Part shown: positions 23,963 through 32,838 of the stretch, one piece after another
How the letters are laid out: each line of letters begins with the position of its first letter
Position numbering within the stretch: position 1 is the first letter of the stretch
Assembly: GCA_016200545.1 (NCBI GenBank)
Contig: JACQEO010000063.1
Span: 1-64,000 of the forward strand
Source: Deltaproteobacteria bacterium
GTDB taxonomy: Bacteria; Desulfobacterota; Binatia; UTPRO1
Reading direction: 5' to 3'
Length of the DNA stretch: 64,000 bases
Made by a program: the position numbers and the translations under genes
Notes under the pieces: model-generated
What the model was told of the DNA's origin: nothing
Databases searched by the model: none
The model's input: the letters and a program-made list of their open reading frames with translations, nothing else

Positions 23963-26326
23963 GTGACGACCAACGACGGACGAGACACGACGGAGCTCGT
24001 GACGGCGGCGCGCGGCGTCGTCGCCGAGGCGCTACCCGGACCGGCGATCTTCGACGCCGAGTTCAGCGAGGCGACGCCGCGCCACCTACGCGATCACCTG
24101 CGCGTCCTCTACAAGTATCGCTGGCTCGCCGCCGCCTGCTTCGGCGTCACCTTCGGCTTGGTCGCAATGTCGACGCTCTTGACCCCGCGGCTCTACTCGG
24201 CGGCGACGCGCCTGCAAGTCTCGCGCGAGTCGCCGATCCGCCTGCGCCTCGCGGACAACGTCCTGAACGTCGACGAGAGCGAGCGCAACGTGAACGGCAC
24301 GTCGAGCTTCCTCGCGACGCAAGTCGCGGCGCTGAAGAGCCGCGACCTCGCCGAGCGCGTCATCCGCGGCCACCATCTCGCCGACCAGGAGGCGTTCCTC
24401 CATCCCGGACCGCAGCGCGGCGGATTGCTCGCCGTCGGCGGACGCCTCATGAACATGCTGCGGCCGCGCGGCTGGCAGGCGACGTCCGGCGACACCGGCG
24501 CGGGCGAGCACGTCGGCGCCGGCGACGTCGATCCGGAGCTCCTCGATCGCTACATGCGCTACCTCGACGTGCGCGACGTGCGCGGCACCGATCTCATCGA
24601 AGTGCGCTTCACGACGCCGAGCCCGACGCTCTCCGCACTCCTCGCCGCCGCGCACACCCAGGCATACATCGAGGAGAACGAGGAAGCGCGCCTCGCGACC
24701 GACGTCACCGCCAAGGAGTTCCTCGGCCAGCAGATCGCCGAGGCGCGCACCCAGGTGGAGCGCGCCGAGAACGCGCTGCGCGCCTTTGCGACCGTGCATC
24801 CGAACGTCGCCGTGAACGAGGAGCAGAAGCTCGTCGGCCAGCAGATGACCGACCTCACGAGTCTCATCAGCAAGGCCGAGGGATCGCGCGTCACCATGGA
24901 GACGCGCTTCGAGTTTCTCACCCGTGCTGAGAGCGACCCGCTCGCGTACTTTCTCGATCGCCCCAGCATCCAGAAGTTGCACCTCGCCGTCCTCGACATG
25001 CGCGCGCAGCGCGCCGCGCTCGACGGCCGTCTCGGACCGAATCATCCGCAGGTGCAGGAGCTGATGCGCACGCAGCATGAGCTGGAGGTGCAGCTGCGCA
25101 GCGAGGTCGGCCAAGAGGTGGCGGCGGTCCGCGCGCGCTACAGCGCCGCGCTCATGCGTGAGCAGGGCCTCCGCCAAAAGCTCGAGCACCTCGCGACCGC
25201 CGCGATCGAGCTTCGCGATCTCGGCGCGCATTACGCACGCTTGAAAGACGACGTCGAGGGTGCGAGCGCCCTCCATCAGTCACTCCTCAAGCAACGCCTG
25301 GAGACCTCGGTCAACGCCGCGCTCGCGGCCTCGAACGTGCGCATCATCGAGCGCGCCGAGACGCCGCAGCACGCGACCAAGCCGAACGTGCCGATGAACC
25401 TCCTTCTCGGGCTCCTCGCCGGCGGCACCGTCGCGTTGGGGGTCACCTTCTTCTGCGAGTACTTCGACACCAGCGTAAAGAGCAGTGCGGAGGTCGAGGG
25501 CCTGCTGCAGATGCCGACGCTCGCGACGGTGCCGAACTTCGCGCTCGCGCGCCGGTCGCGCGCCGCGCGGGCGCTGCCGGCGCCTGACGGCGCCGCGACG
25601 ATCGACCCGCCGGCGTTCCCCGCCGTCGCCCGGGACATCGTCGTCCTCCACGAGCCGTGGTCGCCGGTCGCCGAAGCGTTCCGCAGCCTGCGCACCGCCG
25701 TGCTCTTCTCGGCGCCGGCGGCGCCGCCGAAGGTGATCCAGGTGACGAGCGCCGGCGCCGGCGAGGGCAAGACGGTGAGCTCGTTGAACCTCGCGACCGC
25801 GCTCGCCGAGGCGGGCTCGCGCGTGCTCCTGATCGACGTCGACATGCGGCGGCCGGCCTGTCATCACGCGCTCGGCGTCGACAAGACGCGCGGCCTCTCG
25901 AGCTTCCTCGCCGGTCAGCTCGAGCTCGACGACGTCGTCCAGTCGCTCGAGGCGCCGCGGATCTTCTTCATCCCGGCCGGCCCGACGCCGCCGAACCCGG
26001 CTGAGCTCGTCGGCTCGCAACGGATGCGCGACGCGCTCGACCTGCTGCGCACGCGCTACGACTTCGTGATCCTCGACTCGCCGCCCGTCCTGCCTGTGAC
26101 CGACGCGGTGCTGCTGTCGCGCGAGGCGGACGGCGTCGTCCTGGTGGTGAAGGGGCACGACACGCCGCGCGATCTCCTGCGCCGCGCGCGCGATCAGCTC
26201 GTGCAGGCGAACGCGCGCCTGCTCGGCGCGGTGGTGAACAACGTCGACCTCGGCTGGGGCGACCTCTTCTTCTACAACCGCTACTACGGCTACTACACGG
26301 CGCCGGCGGTGGAGGGACGGGCATGA
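23963..26326 (+). CDS. wzc: Polysaccharide co-polymerase/tyrosine autokinase (Wzc-type)
   Basis: 787 aa. The N-terminal Wzz domain has a first helix (WLAAACFGVTFGLVAMSTLL), a long coiled-coil periplasmic region (about 200-440) and a second helix (LLLGLLAGGTVALGVTFF). The cytoplasmic BY-kinase has Walker A SAGAGEGKTVSSLN, Walker A' VLLIDVDMRRP and Walker B FVILDSPP. It ends in a Tyr cluster (FFYNRYYGYYTAP), the autophosphorylation site. It would set chain length and drive export together with the Wza-like lipoprotein. GTG start 16 bp after the previous stop; its stop overlaps the next ATG (ATGA). Confidence 0.93.
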   Translation: MTTNDGRDTTELVTAARGVVAEALPGPAIFDAEFSEATPRHLRDHLRVLYKYRWLAAACFGVTFGLVAMSTLLTPRLYSAATRLQVSRESPIRLRLADNVLNVDESERNVNGTSSFLATQVAALKSRDLAERVIRGHHLADQEAFLHPGPQRGGLLAVGGRLMNMLRPRGWQATSGDTGAGEHVGAGDVDPELLDRYMRYLDVRDVRGTDLIEVRFTTPSPTLSALLAAAHTQAYIEENEEARLATDVTAKEFLGQQIAEARTQVERAENALRAFATVHPNVAVNEEQKLVGQQMTDLTSLISKAEGSRVTMETRFEFLTRAESDPLAYFLDRPSIQKLHLAVLDMRAQRAALDGRLGPNHPQVQELMRTQHELEVQLRSEVGQEVAAVRARYSAALMREQGLRQKLEHLATAAIELRDLGAHYARLKDDVEGASALHQSLLKQRLETSVNAALAASNVRIIERAETPQHATKPNVPMNLLLGLLAGGTVALGVTFFCEYFDTSVKSSAEVEGLLQMPTLATVPNFALARRSRAARALPAPDGAATIDPPAFPAVARDIVVLHEPWSPVAEAFRSLRTAVLFSAPAAPPKVIQVTSAGAGEGKTVSSLNLATALAEAGSRVLLIDVDMRRPACHHALGVDKTRGLSSFLAGQLELDDVVQSLEAPRIFFIPAGPTPPNPAELVGSQRMRDALDLLRTRYDFVILDSPPVLPVTDAVLLSREADGVVLVVKGHDTPRDLLRRARDQLVQANARLLGAVVNNVDLGWGDLFFYNRYYGYYTAPAVEGRA

Positions 26327-29076
26327 TACGTCGCGACCGCCGCGTGCTCGGCGCGCTGCAAGCGCTGCTGCTCGCCCTGCCGCTCTTCCTCGGCGGCCGT
26401 CATCCGCTGGCGGTCGTCGCCGGCGGAATCCTCGTCACGGCGCTGCTGGTGATGACGGCGCGGGCGCGGCGCGACACTCCCGACGCACCGCACGCGCCCG
26501 GCGTCGCCGCGCTCGCCGCGTTCGTCGTGCTCGCGCTCGCGACGACCGTGCCGCTGCCGCCGGCGCTGCTGCGGCTGCTCGCCCCGGCGCTCGCGCGCCT
26601 CACCGCGGCGTTGCTTCCCGGCTGGCCCGACGCCGCCGGCTTCGACGCGTGGCGACCGCTCGCCATGGACCCGTACGGCGTCACCACCGAGCTGGCGCGG
26701 ATCGCGATCGGGCTCGGCGCCTTCGCGGTGATCGTCGCCTATCCGTGGCGCAGCGAGGACTGGGGCGCGGATGCGCGCGCGCAGGTCTTCGGCCGCCTGC
26801 TCCTCACCGCCATCGGCGGCGGCGTCCTGCTCGCGACGCTGGCGCTCGTCGAGCAGATCGCCGGCAACGGCCGCGTCCTCTGGATCAGCGACGCCGCGAC
26901 GCAGCGCGGGCGCGCGTCGGGGAGCTTCGTGAACCCCAACCATCTCGCCGCCTGGCTCGAGATGACCTTACCGGTGGCGCTTGCGTACGCGCTCGCGCTC
27001 GGCGTCCGTTTGCGCCGCCGCCTGGCACGGGCAGCGCACGCCGGACGCGGCATGGGGGTGCACACGCGCCGCGCGTGGATCTCCGCGATCATCGCGCAGC
27101 AGCGCCGGCTCTGGCCACCGCTCGCCGCCGCGGCCGCGGCCGCGCTCATCCTCGTCGCGCACGTCGCCACCGGCTCGCGTGGCGGCACGGCCGCGCTTCT
27201 CGCCGGCATCGCCGTCGCGATCGCCGGCGCGACGAGCACGGGAAGGCGCGACGGGCGCGGGCGCTGGATTCCGCTCGTCGCCGCGCTCGCGCTCGTGATC
27301 GCCGGCCTCGGATCGCTCGCCCTCTGGGGCGCCGTCGACGAGGAGCGCGCGACGAGTCTCGAGAGCGCCGACGTCGGCCTCGCGGCGCGCCTCGCGGTGA
27401 GCGCCGCCGGCACCGGCATCGTACGCGATCATCCGGTCTTCGGAACCGGCCTCGGATCGTGGCTCCACGCCTTCCGCCCCTACCAGGAGCCTCCCGTTCC
27501 CGGCGGTATCTGGGATCACGCGCACGACGACTACCTCGAGCTCGCGGCCGAGACCGGCGTCGCCGGCGTCGCGCTCGCGCTCCTCTTCGCGCTCGCGGTG
27601 GCGGGCGCCGCACGGCGCGCGCGCTCCGCAGACGCGCGACGCAGTATCGCCGCGACGGGCTCTCCCGCGGCGCCGACGGACGCCGCCGCAACGACGGCGC
27701 TGCCGACCGGCGTCGACCAGACGTTTGTCGCGAAGACCACACGGCACGCGCGCACCGACGGCGAGTCGACGAGCGGGCGCGCCACGCCACCGGGATTCGA
27801 GGCGTCGGAATGGTGGGCCGCGCTCGACGAGCGCACCCTGGTGCGCTGCGGGCTCGCCGGCGGCGTCGTCGCGATCCTCGTACACAGCCTCGTCGATTTC
27901 GGCCTGCGGCTGCCGGCAAACCTGCTCATGCTGATGACGATGCTGGCGCTGCTCGTGATGAGCGGCCGGCGGCGACCCGCGGCGCCGAGCCGCGGCGTTT
28001 TCGTGCTCGCCGCCGCCATCGCGCTCGCGCTCGCGCCCCAGCTCGCGAACAGCGCGCGTCGCATCGCGGGCGCGGCGCCGCTCGCGCCGCGCGACTGCCT
28101 CGACACGGCCGATCTCCGCTTCGCCGAAGACGGCGACGCCGGACGCGACGCCGCGCTCGCACTCGTGCGCCGCGCCCTCGATCGCAATCCCTTCGACCGT
28201 GAAGCACACGAGACGCTCGCGACCGTCCTCGGCGAGGGGCCCGACGCCGAGGCGGCGCTGCGCCGCGCCCTCGTCCTCGAGCCCTGGTCCACCGGCGTCC
28301 GCGACCGCCTCGCGCTCGCGCTCTGGGCGCGTGGCGAGCGCGCCGCCGCCGGCGCCGAGCTCGAGGAGTCGATGCGGCGGCTGCCGGAGCTCACGGCACA
28401 CGCCTATCTGAGCCCCGCGACGACGCTCGGCACGCATGAGCCCGCTGCGCTCCTGCGCTCGCTCACCGACGGCGACACCGTACAGCTCCGCCTCGCGTAC
28501 CTCGCGCCCGAGATGAGCACCGCGATCGAGCACGGGCTGGCGCACGCCCTCGACGGCGCGGCCGCCGGTCCGACCCGCAGCGCCATCGTCGACGACCTCG
28601 CGACCCTTCTCGAGGTCGGCGAGCGCTGGTCGGATGCCGCGGCGCTCCTTCACGACGAGGCCGAGGGCGGCTTCGCGGGCGGCGCGTACCTGATGCGCGC
28701 GGCGCGCGACTACCTGCGCGCGCACGCCAACGGCCCCGCCGAAGAGACGCTCCTCGCGGCGCTCGTCCAGGCGCCGGATCAAGGCGATCTCTACCGCCGG
28801 CTCGCCGTCGACGTGTATGCCGCGCGCGGCGACTTTGCGACCGCCGATATCGTGCTCACGGCGGCGGAGCAAAACGCCGTCGACCTCCTGCCCGTGTACC
28901 GCGGCGTCAGCGAGGTGCTGGCGCGTCGCGACGCCGCGCGCGTCGACGAGCTGCCGATCCCGCCGGCGACGACCGGCGCGCCCGACGCGTTGCCATCCGC
29001 CGGTGCCGACGACGTCGCGAGCGAGCCCGTCAGCGCGCGCGCCGACGAATCCTCGGTGCCGGATCGCGCGCCCTGA
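26323..29076 (+). CDS. O-antigen ligase/polymerase-like membrane protein with TPR domain
   Basis: 917 aa. About 11-12 membrane helices cover residues 1-590. The Wzy_C/O-antigen ligase signature includes SGSFVNPNHLAAWLEM and FGTGLGSWLHAFRPYQ followed by WDHAHDDYLELAAETG. A low-complexity insertion (about 430-500) breaks the membrane region. The C-terminal third is TPR-like (GRDAALALVRRALDRNPFD, AEAALRRALVLEPW) and probably periplasmic. It would polymerise repeat units or ligate chains to an acceptor. The cluster has a second polymerase candidate at 32.8 kb, so the ligase role is likelier for this one. Coupled to the Wzc gene by ATGA. Confidence 0.8.
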   Translation: MIRRDRRVLGALQALLLALPLFLGGRHPLAVVAGGILVTALLVMTARARRDTPDAPHAPGVAALAAFVVLALATTVPLPPALLRLLAPALARLTAALLPGWPDAAGFDAWRPLAMDPYGVTTELARIAIGLGAFAVIVAYPWRSEDWGADARAQVFGRLLLTAIGGGVLLATLALVEQIAGNGRVLWISDAATQRGRASGSFVNPNHLAAWLEMTLPVALAYALALGVRLRRRLARAAHAGRGMGVHTRRAWISAIIAQQRRLWPPLAAAAAAALILVAHVATGSRGGTAALLAGIAVAIAGATSTGRRDGRGRWIPLVAALALVIAGLGSLALWGAVDEERATSLESADVGLAARLAVSAAGTGIVRDHPVFGTGLGSWLHAFRPYQEPPVPGGIWDHAHDDYLELAAETGVAGVALALLFALAVAGAARRARSADARRSIAATGSPAAPTDAAATTALPTGVDQTFVAKTTRHARTDGESTSGRATPPGFEASEWWAALDERTLVRCGLAGGVVAILVHSLVDFGLRLPANLLMLMTMLALLVMSGRRRPAAPSRGVFVLAAAIALALAPQLANSARRIAGAAPLAPRDCLDTADLRFAEDGDAGRDAALALVRRALDRNPFDREAHETLATVLGEGPDAEAALRRALVLEPWSTGVRDRLALALWARGERAAAGAELEESMRRLPELTAHAYLSPATTLGTHEPAALLRSLTDGDTVQLRLAYLAPEMSTAIEHGLAHALDGAAAGPTRSAIVDDLATLLEVGERWSDAAALLHDEAEGGFAGGAYLMRAARDYLRAHANGPAEETLLAALVQAPDQGDLYRRLAVDVYAARGDFATADIVLTAAEQNAVDLLPVYRGVSEVLARRDAARVDELPIPPATTGAPDALPSAGADDVASEPVSARADESSVPDRAP

Positions 29077-29077
29077 G

Positions 29078-30370
29078 GTGCGTCCGTCACGCACAGTGCT
29101 GGTCGCGCTCGAATCCCGTCTCGTGCGCGCTGGCGACGGATGGATCTACTCCTCGACGGGCGTCGACGGGTATCCGTTCTGGCAGCGCTACCGCGAGGTC
29201 TTCGAGACCGTCCTCGTCGCAGCGCGCACCCAAGACGGCGCGATGCGCGGCCCCGTGCCGTGTGCGTCACACGGCCCCGTGCCGGTCGAGGGACCGGGCG
29301 TGCGCGTCGTCCCCCTTCCGACCTACGTCGGACCGTGGGAATACGTCGCGGTCCGGCACCGTCTCATCGCCGCGCTACGCGCCGGCGTCGCGCAAGCGGA
29401 CGTGCTTTGTCTCCGCGCTCCGGGCGCGATCGCCGGCGCCGCCTGGCGCCTGCGCGGCACGCGGCCGGTCGGCGTCGAGGTGGTCGGCGATCCGCACGAC
29501 GCGCTCGCACCGGGTGTCGTGCGCAGCACGCTCCGACCCCTCGCGCGCGCCCTTCTCGTCCGCGAGCTGCGGGTAATGTGCGCCGGCGCCACCGCGGTCG
29601 CGTACGTCTCGCGCGAGCGACTGCCGCAGCGCTACCCCGCGGGCGCGTGGTGGACGGTGTGCTCGAGCATCGACCTCGACGACGATGCGTTCGCGAGCGC
29701 CGCAGAGCTCGCCGCGCGCGTCACGCGCCTGCGCACGCGCCGCGACGCCGACGCACCCTGGCATCTCGTCTTCGTCGGCTCGCTCGCGCAACTGTACAAA
29801 GGCCCCGACCTCTTGATCGATGCGGTGGCGCGTTGCCGCGCCGCCGGGCTCGCGCTCGCGCTGACGATCGTCGGCGACGGACGCCATCGGGCCGCGCTCG
29901 AGACCGAGGCGGCGGCGCGCGGCCTCGCGGGCGCGATCCACTTCACCGGCCAGCTCGGCGCCGGGCCGGCCGTGCGCGCCGTGGTCGACGCCGCTGATCT
30001 CTTCGTGCTGCCGTCACGCACCGAGGGCATGCCACGGGCCGTCCTCGAAGCGATGGCGCGCGGCGTCCCCTGCCTGGGCTCGCACGTCGGCGGCATTCCC
30101 GAGCTGCTGCCGGCGGAGCGTCTCGTCGCGCCGGGCGCCGCCGCCGCGCTCGCCGCCGCGCTGACACGCGTCCTGGCTGATCGCGACGCGCTTGCCGCGG
30201 CGGCGGTGCGCGACCACGCACTGGCGCGGACGTATCACGCCGAGCACCTGCGTCCGCGTCGCCGCGAGCTCTACGAGCGTCTCCATGCGGCCACGGTGGA
30301 CGCGGGGCGAGCGCCGCGGAACGCGTCCCATAGCGTTGAGCGCGAGCCCCGCGTCGAGGCGTTCGCGTGA
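29078..30370 (+). CDS. Glycosyltransferase family 4
   Basis: 430 aa GT-B enzyme. The C-terminal GT4 half is clear: WHLVFVGSLAQLYKGPDLLI, LTIVGDGRHRAALETEA, ADLFVLPSRTEGMPRAVLEA and MARGVPCLGSHVGGIPELLP, with the EX7E-type nucleotide-sugar glutamates in that stretch. The N-terminal acceptor half is less conserved. It would add one sugar to the lipid-linked repeat unit on the cytoplasmic side. The GTG start is one base after the previous stop; the earlier in-frame region overlaps the ligase gene. The stop overlaps the next start by four bases. Confidence 0.88.
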   Translation: MRPSRTVLVALESRLVRAGDGWIYSSTGVDGYPFWQRYREVFETVLVAARTQDGAMRGPVPCASHGPVPVEGPGVRVVPLPTYVGPWEYVAVRHRLIAALRAGVAQADVLCLRAPGAIAGAAWRLRGTRPVGVEVVGDPHDALAPGVVRSTLRPLARALLVRELRVMCAGATAVAYVSRERLPQRYPAGAWWTVCSSIDLDDDAFASAAELAARVTRLRTRRDADAPWHLVFVGSLAQLYKGPDLLIDAVARCRAAGLALALTIVGDGRHRAALETEAAARGLAGAIHFTGQLGAGPAVRAVVDAADLFVLPSRTEGMPRAVLEAMARGVPCLGSHVGGIPELLPAERLVAPGAAAALAAALTRVLADRDALAAAAVRDHALARTYHAEHLRPRRRELYERLHAATVDAGRAPRNASHSVEREPRVEAFA

Positions 30371-32838
30371 GTACGCATCGCAGCGGCGCGGTCACCACGC
30401 CGTCGATGAGTCGCAACGCCACGTGGGCGCTCGCCGGCAACATCGGCTACGCCGCCTGCCAGTGGGCGGTGCTGATCGCGATCGCCAAGCTCGGAAGCGC
30501 CGCCGCCGTCGGACGATTCGCGCTCGCGCTCGCGCTCACCGCGCCGGCGATGATGCTCGCGAACCTTCATCTTCGCGCCATCCAGGCGACGGACGCGCGC
30601 GGTGAGCACCCGTTTCGCGTCTACCTGCGGCTGCGTCTCCTCACCACTGCAACGGCGTTCACCGCGATCACCGTCGTCACTGCGGCCCTCGGCTATCGCG
30701 GCGCCGATTTGAGCATCGTCCTCGCCATCGCCGCCGCCAAGGCCGTCGAGTCCTTGAGCGACGTCACGTTCGGGCTCCTACAGCAGGCGGAACGGCTGCG
30801 GCGGATCGCCTGCTCGATGCTCGCGAAGGGTGCGCTGAGCGTCGTCGCGATGGCGGGCACGCTGGCCCTCGGCGGCGGTCTTCTCGCCGCGAGCATGGCC
30901 ATGGCGGTGGCGTGGACCGCGATTTTCCTCGGCAACGATCTCCCGAACGCGCTGCGCATCGCGCCGGCACGCGGTCGCGTCCCGGCTCGGGCGCTCGGCG
31001 CGCTCACTCGGCTCGCGCTGCCGATGGGCTGCGTCATGGCGCTCAACAGCTTGACCGCGAACGTGCCGCGCTATGCCCTGGCGGCGAGCGTCGGACCGGA
31101 GGGCCTCGGGCACTTCGCGGCGCTGGTCGCGCTCTTTCTCGCCGGAACACAGCCGCTCCTGGCAATCGGCGCCGCCGTGAGCCCGCGCCTGGCGCGCCAC
31201 TTCGTCGCTGACCGCGCCGCATACCGAACGCTGACGCGCCGACTGCTCATCATCGCCGCGCTCCTCGGCGCCGCCGCCATCGCCGGTGCGCTCGTCGGCG
31301 GACGCACGCTGCTGGCGCTCGCGTACGCCCCGGAGTATGCGGCGCAGGCACCCGTCCTCGTCGTCCTGGCATTCGCCGCCGCGGTCGGCTTTCTCGCGAG
31401 TGCCCTCGGCATCGCCGTGACCGCGGCGCGGCGGTTTGCGCCGCAGCTCGCGATCGCGATCGCGACGCTCGCCGTGTGCGCGCTCGCGAGCCGTACCCTC
31501 GTACCGTCGTTCGGGCTGCGAGGTGCCGCTCTCGCGGTGCTCGCCGGCGAGATGACGCGCTTCGCCTCGCTCGCCTCGCTGTACGCACTGTCGTGCGCGC
31601 GGGGCGGGCGGAAGGCGCGCGAAGACGACGCGCCGGCGGCGATCCGCGTTCTCCACATCTTCGGCAGCATGGGTCGGGGTGGAGCCGAGACGCGCATCCT
31701 CGAGGTCATGCGCCGGCTCGACCGGCAGCGCTACAGGTTCGACTTCTGCGTCGTGAGCGGCGTACCGGGCACCTACGCCGCGGAGATCGTGCGCCTAGGT
31801 GGCCGCGTCGTCCCATGCCCGCTCCGCCCACGCGTCGCGACCTTCGTACCGCGCTTCGCGGCGCTGCTGCACCACGGGCGCTACGACGTCATCCATAGTC
31901 ACCTGCACCACTTCTCGGGCGTGCTCCTCCTCGTCGCGCGCCTCGCCGGCGTACGCACCCGGATCGCGCACATCCACAACGCGCACGACGGCCGTCGCAC
32001 GAGCGCCGCACGCGCGGCGTATCGGCGAGTCACCCGCCTGCTTCTCACCCACAGCGCGACGACCGTGATCGGCGTCGCGGAGAGCGCGATGGATGGGTTC
32101 TTCGGCGCGGGCTGGGAAGTCGATCCGCACCGCCGGGTCATCTACAACGGCATCGACGACTCCCGGTTCGCCCCGCGTCGCGCGCGCGCGCGCGTGCGCG
32201 ACGAGCTCGGCATCGGACGCCGCCAGCCTCTCGTCGCGCACGTCGCGAACTTCACGGCAGCGAAGAATCACGCCGGCTTGATGGCGATCGCCGCGGCGAC
32301 GATCGCACGCCGGCCCGACGTCGTGTTCGTCCTCGTCGGCGACGGTCCCATGCGGGCCGAGATCGCCGCCGACGTCGCGCACCGCGGCCTCGCGCACGCG
32401 GTTCGCTTCGCCGGACCACGCGACGACGTACCCCGCATCCTGGGTGCGGCCGACGTGTTCGTCTTCCCGTCGCTCTGGGAGGGCTTTCCCGGCGCCGTGC
32501 TCGAGGCGCTCGCGAGCGGTCTCCCGGTAGTCGCGAGCCCGATTCCCAGCATCCTCGAGATCGCCCGCCACATGCCGGCCGCGCCGGCCGTCGACGGCGC
32601 GAGCGCGGCGCCGGCGCCGCTCGTCACCGTCGATCCGGCGGAGCCCGACACCTTCGGCGCGGCGATCATCGCGCTGCTGCCGAGCGCGTCAGGGATGGTC
32701 GACGGCGTGCCCGACGGCGCGGGCGCGGCGGCGGACGACACCCCTTCGAGCGCCGATGCGGGCGCCGCATTCGCGCGGCTGCCGCGGCCGTTCACCGTCG
32801 AAGCATCCATCGAGGGTCTACTCGCATGCTATGGGTGA
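30367..32838 (+). CDS. Fusion: polysaccharide flippase (Wzx-like) plus GT4 glycosyltransferase
   Basis: 823 aa. Residues 1 to about 415 are an MOP-superfamily flippase with about 12 helices (ATWALAGNIGYAACQWAVLI, MGCVMALNSLTANVPRYALA, FGLRGAALAVLAGEMTRFAS). Residues about 428-823 are a complete GT4 glycosyltransferase: IRVLHIFGSMGRGGAETRIL, VIHSHLHHFSG, RRVIYNGIDDSRF, VVFVLVGDGPMRAEI and VFVFPSLWEGFPGAVLEALA. The join (ALSCARGGRKAREDDAPAAI) is a short charged linker with no stop or frameshift. Such a fusion would couple the last sugar addition with flipping of the lipid-linked unit. GTG start overlaps the previous stop; the end overlaps the next gene by 13 bp. Confidence 0.88.
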   Translation: MSTHRSGAVTTPSMSRNATWALAGNIGYAACQWAVLIAIAKLGSAAAVGRFALALALTAPAMMLANLHLRAIQATDARGEHPFRVYLRLRLLTTATAFTAITVVTAALGYRGADLSIVLAIAAAKAVESLSDVTFGLLQQAERLRRIACSMLAKGALSVVAMAGTLALGGGLLAASMAMAVAWTAIFLGNDLPNALRIAPARGRVPARALGALTRLALPMGCVMALNSLTANVPRYALAASVGPEGLGHFAALVALFLAGTQPLLAIGAAVSPRLARHFVADRAAYRTLTRRLLIIAALLGAAAIAGALVGGRTLLALAYAPEYAAQAPVLVVLAFAAAVGFLASALGIAVTAARRFAPQLAIAIATLAVCALASRTLVPSFGLRGAALAVLAGEMTRFASLASLYALSCARGGRKAREDDAPAAIRVLHIFGSMGRGGAETRILEVMRRLDRQRYRFDFCVVSGVPGTYAAEIVRLGGRVVPCPLRPRVATFVPRFAALLHHGRYDVIHSHLHHFSGVLLLVARLAGVRTRIAHIHNAHDGRRTSAARAAYRRVTRLLLTHSATTVIGVAESAMDGFFGAGWEVDPHRRVIYNGIDDSRFAPRRARARVRDELGIGRRQPLVAHVANFTAAKNHAGLMAIAAATIARRPDVVFVLVGDGPMRAEIAADVAHRGLAHAVRFAGPRDDVPRILGAADVFVFPSLWEGFPGAVLEALASGLPVVASPIPSILEIARHMPAAPAVDGASAAPAPLVTVDPAEPDTFGAAIIALLPSASGMVDGVPDGAGAAADDTPSSADAGAAFARLPRPFTVEASIEGLLACYG

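Noticed and set aside
26968..29094. Long minus-strand open frame of about 700 codons
   Set aside because: It is Arg/Ala/Gly-rich, has no family features, and is antisense to the O-antigen ligase/TPR gene; such shadows are common at this GC content.
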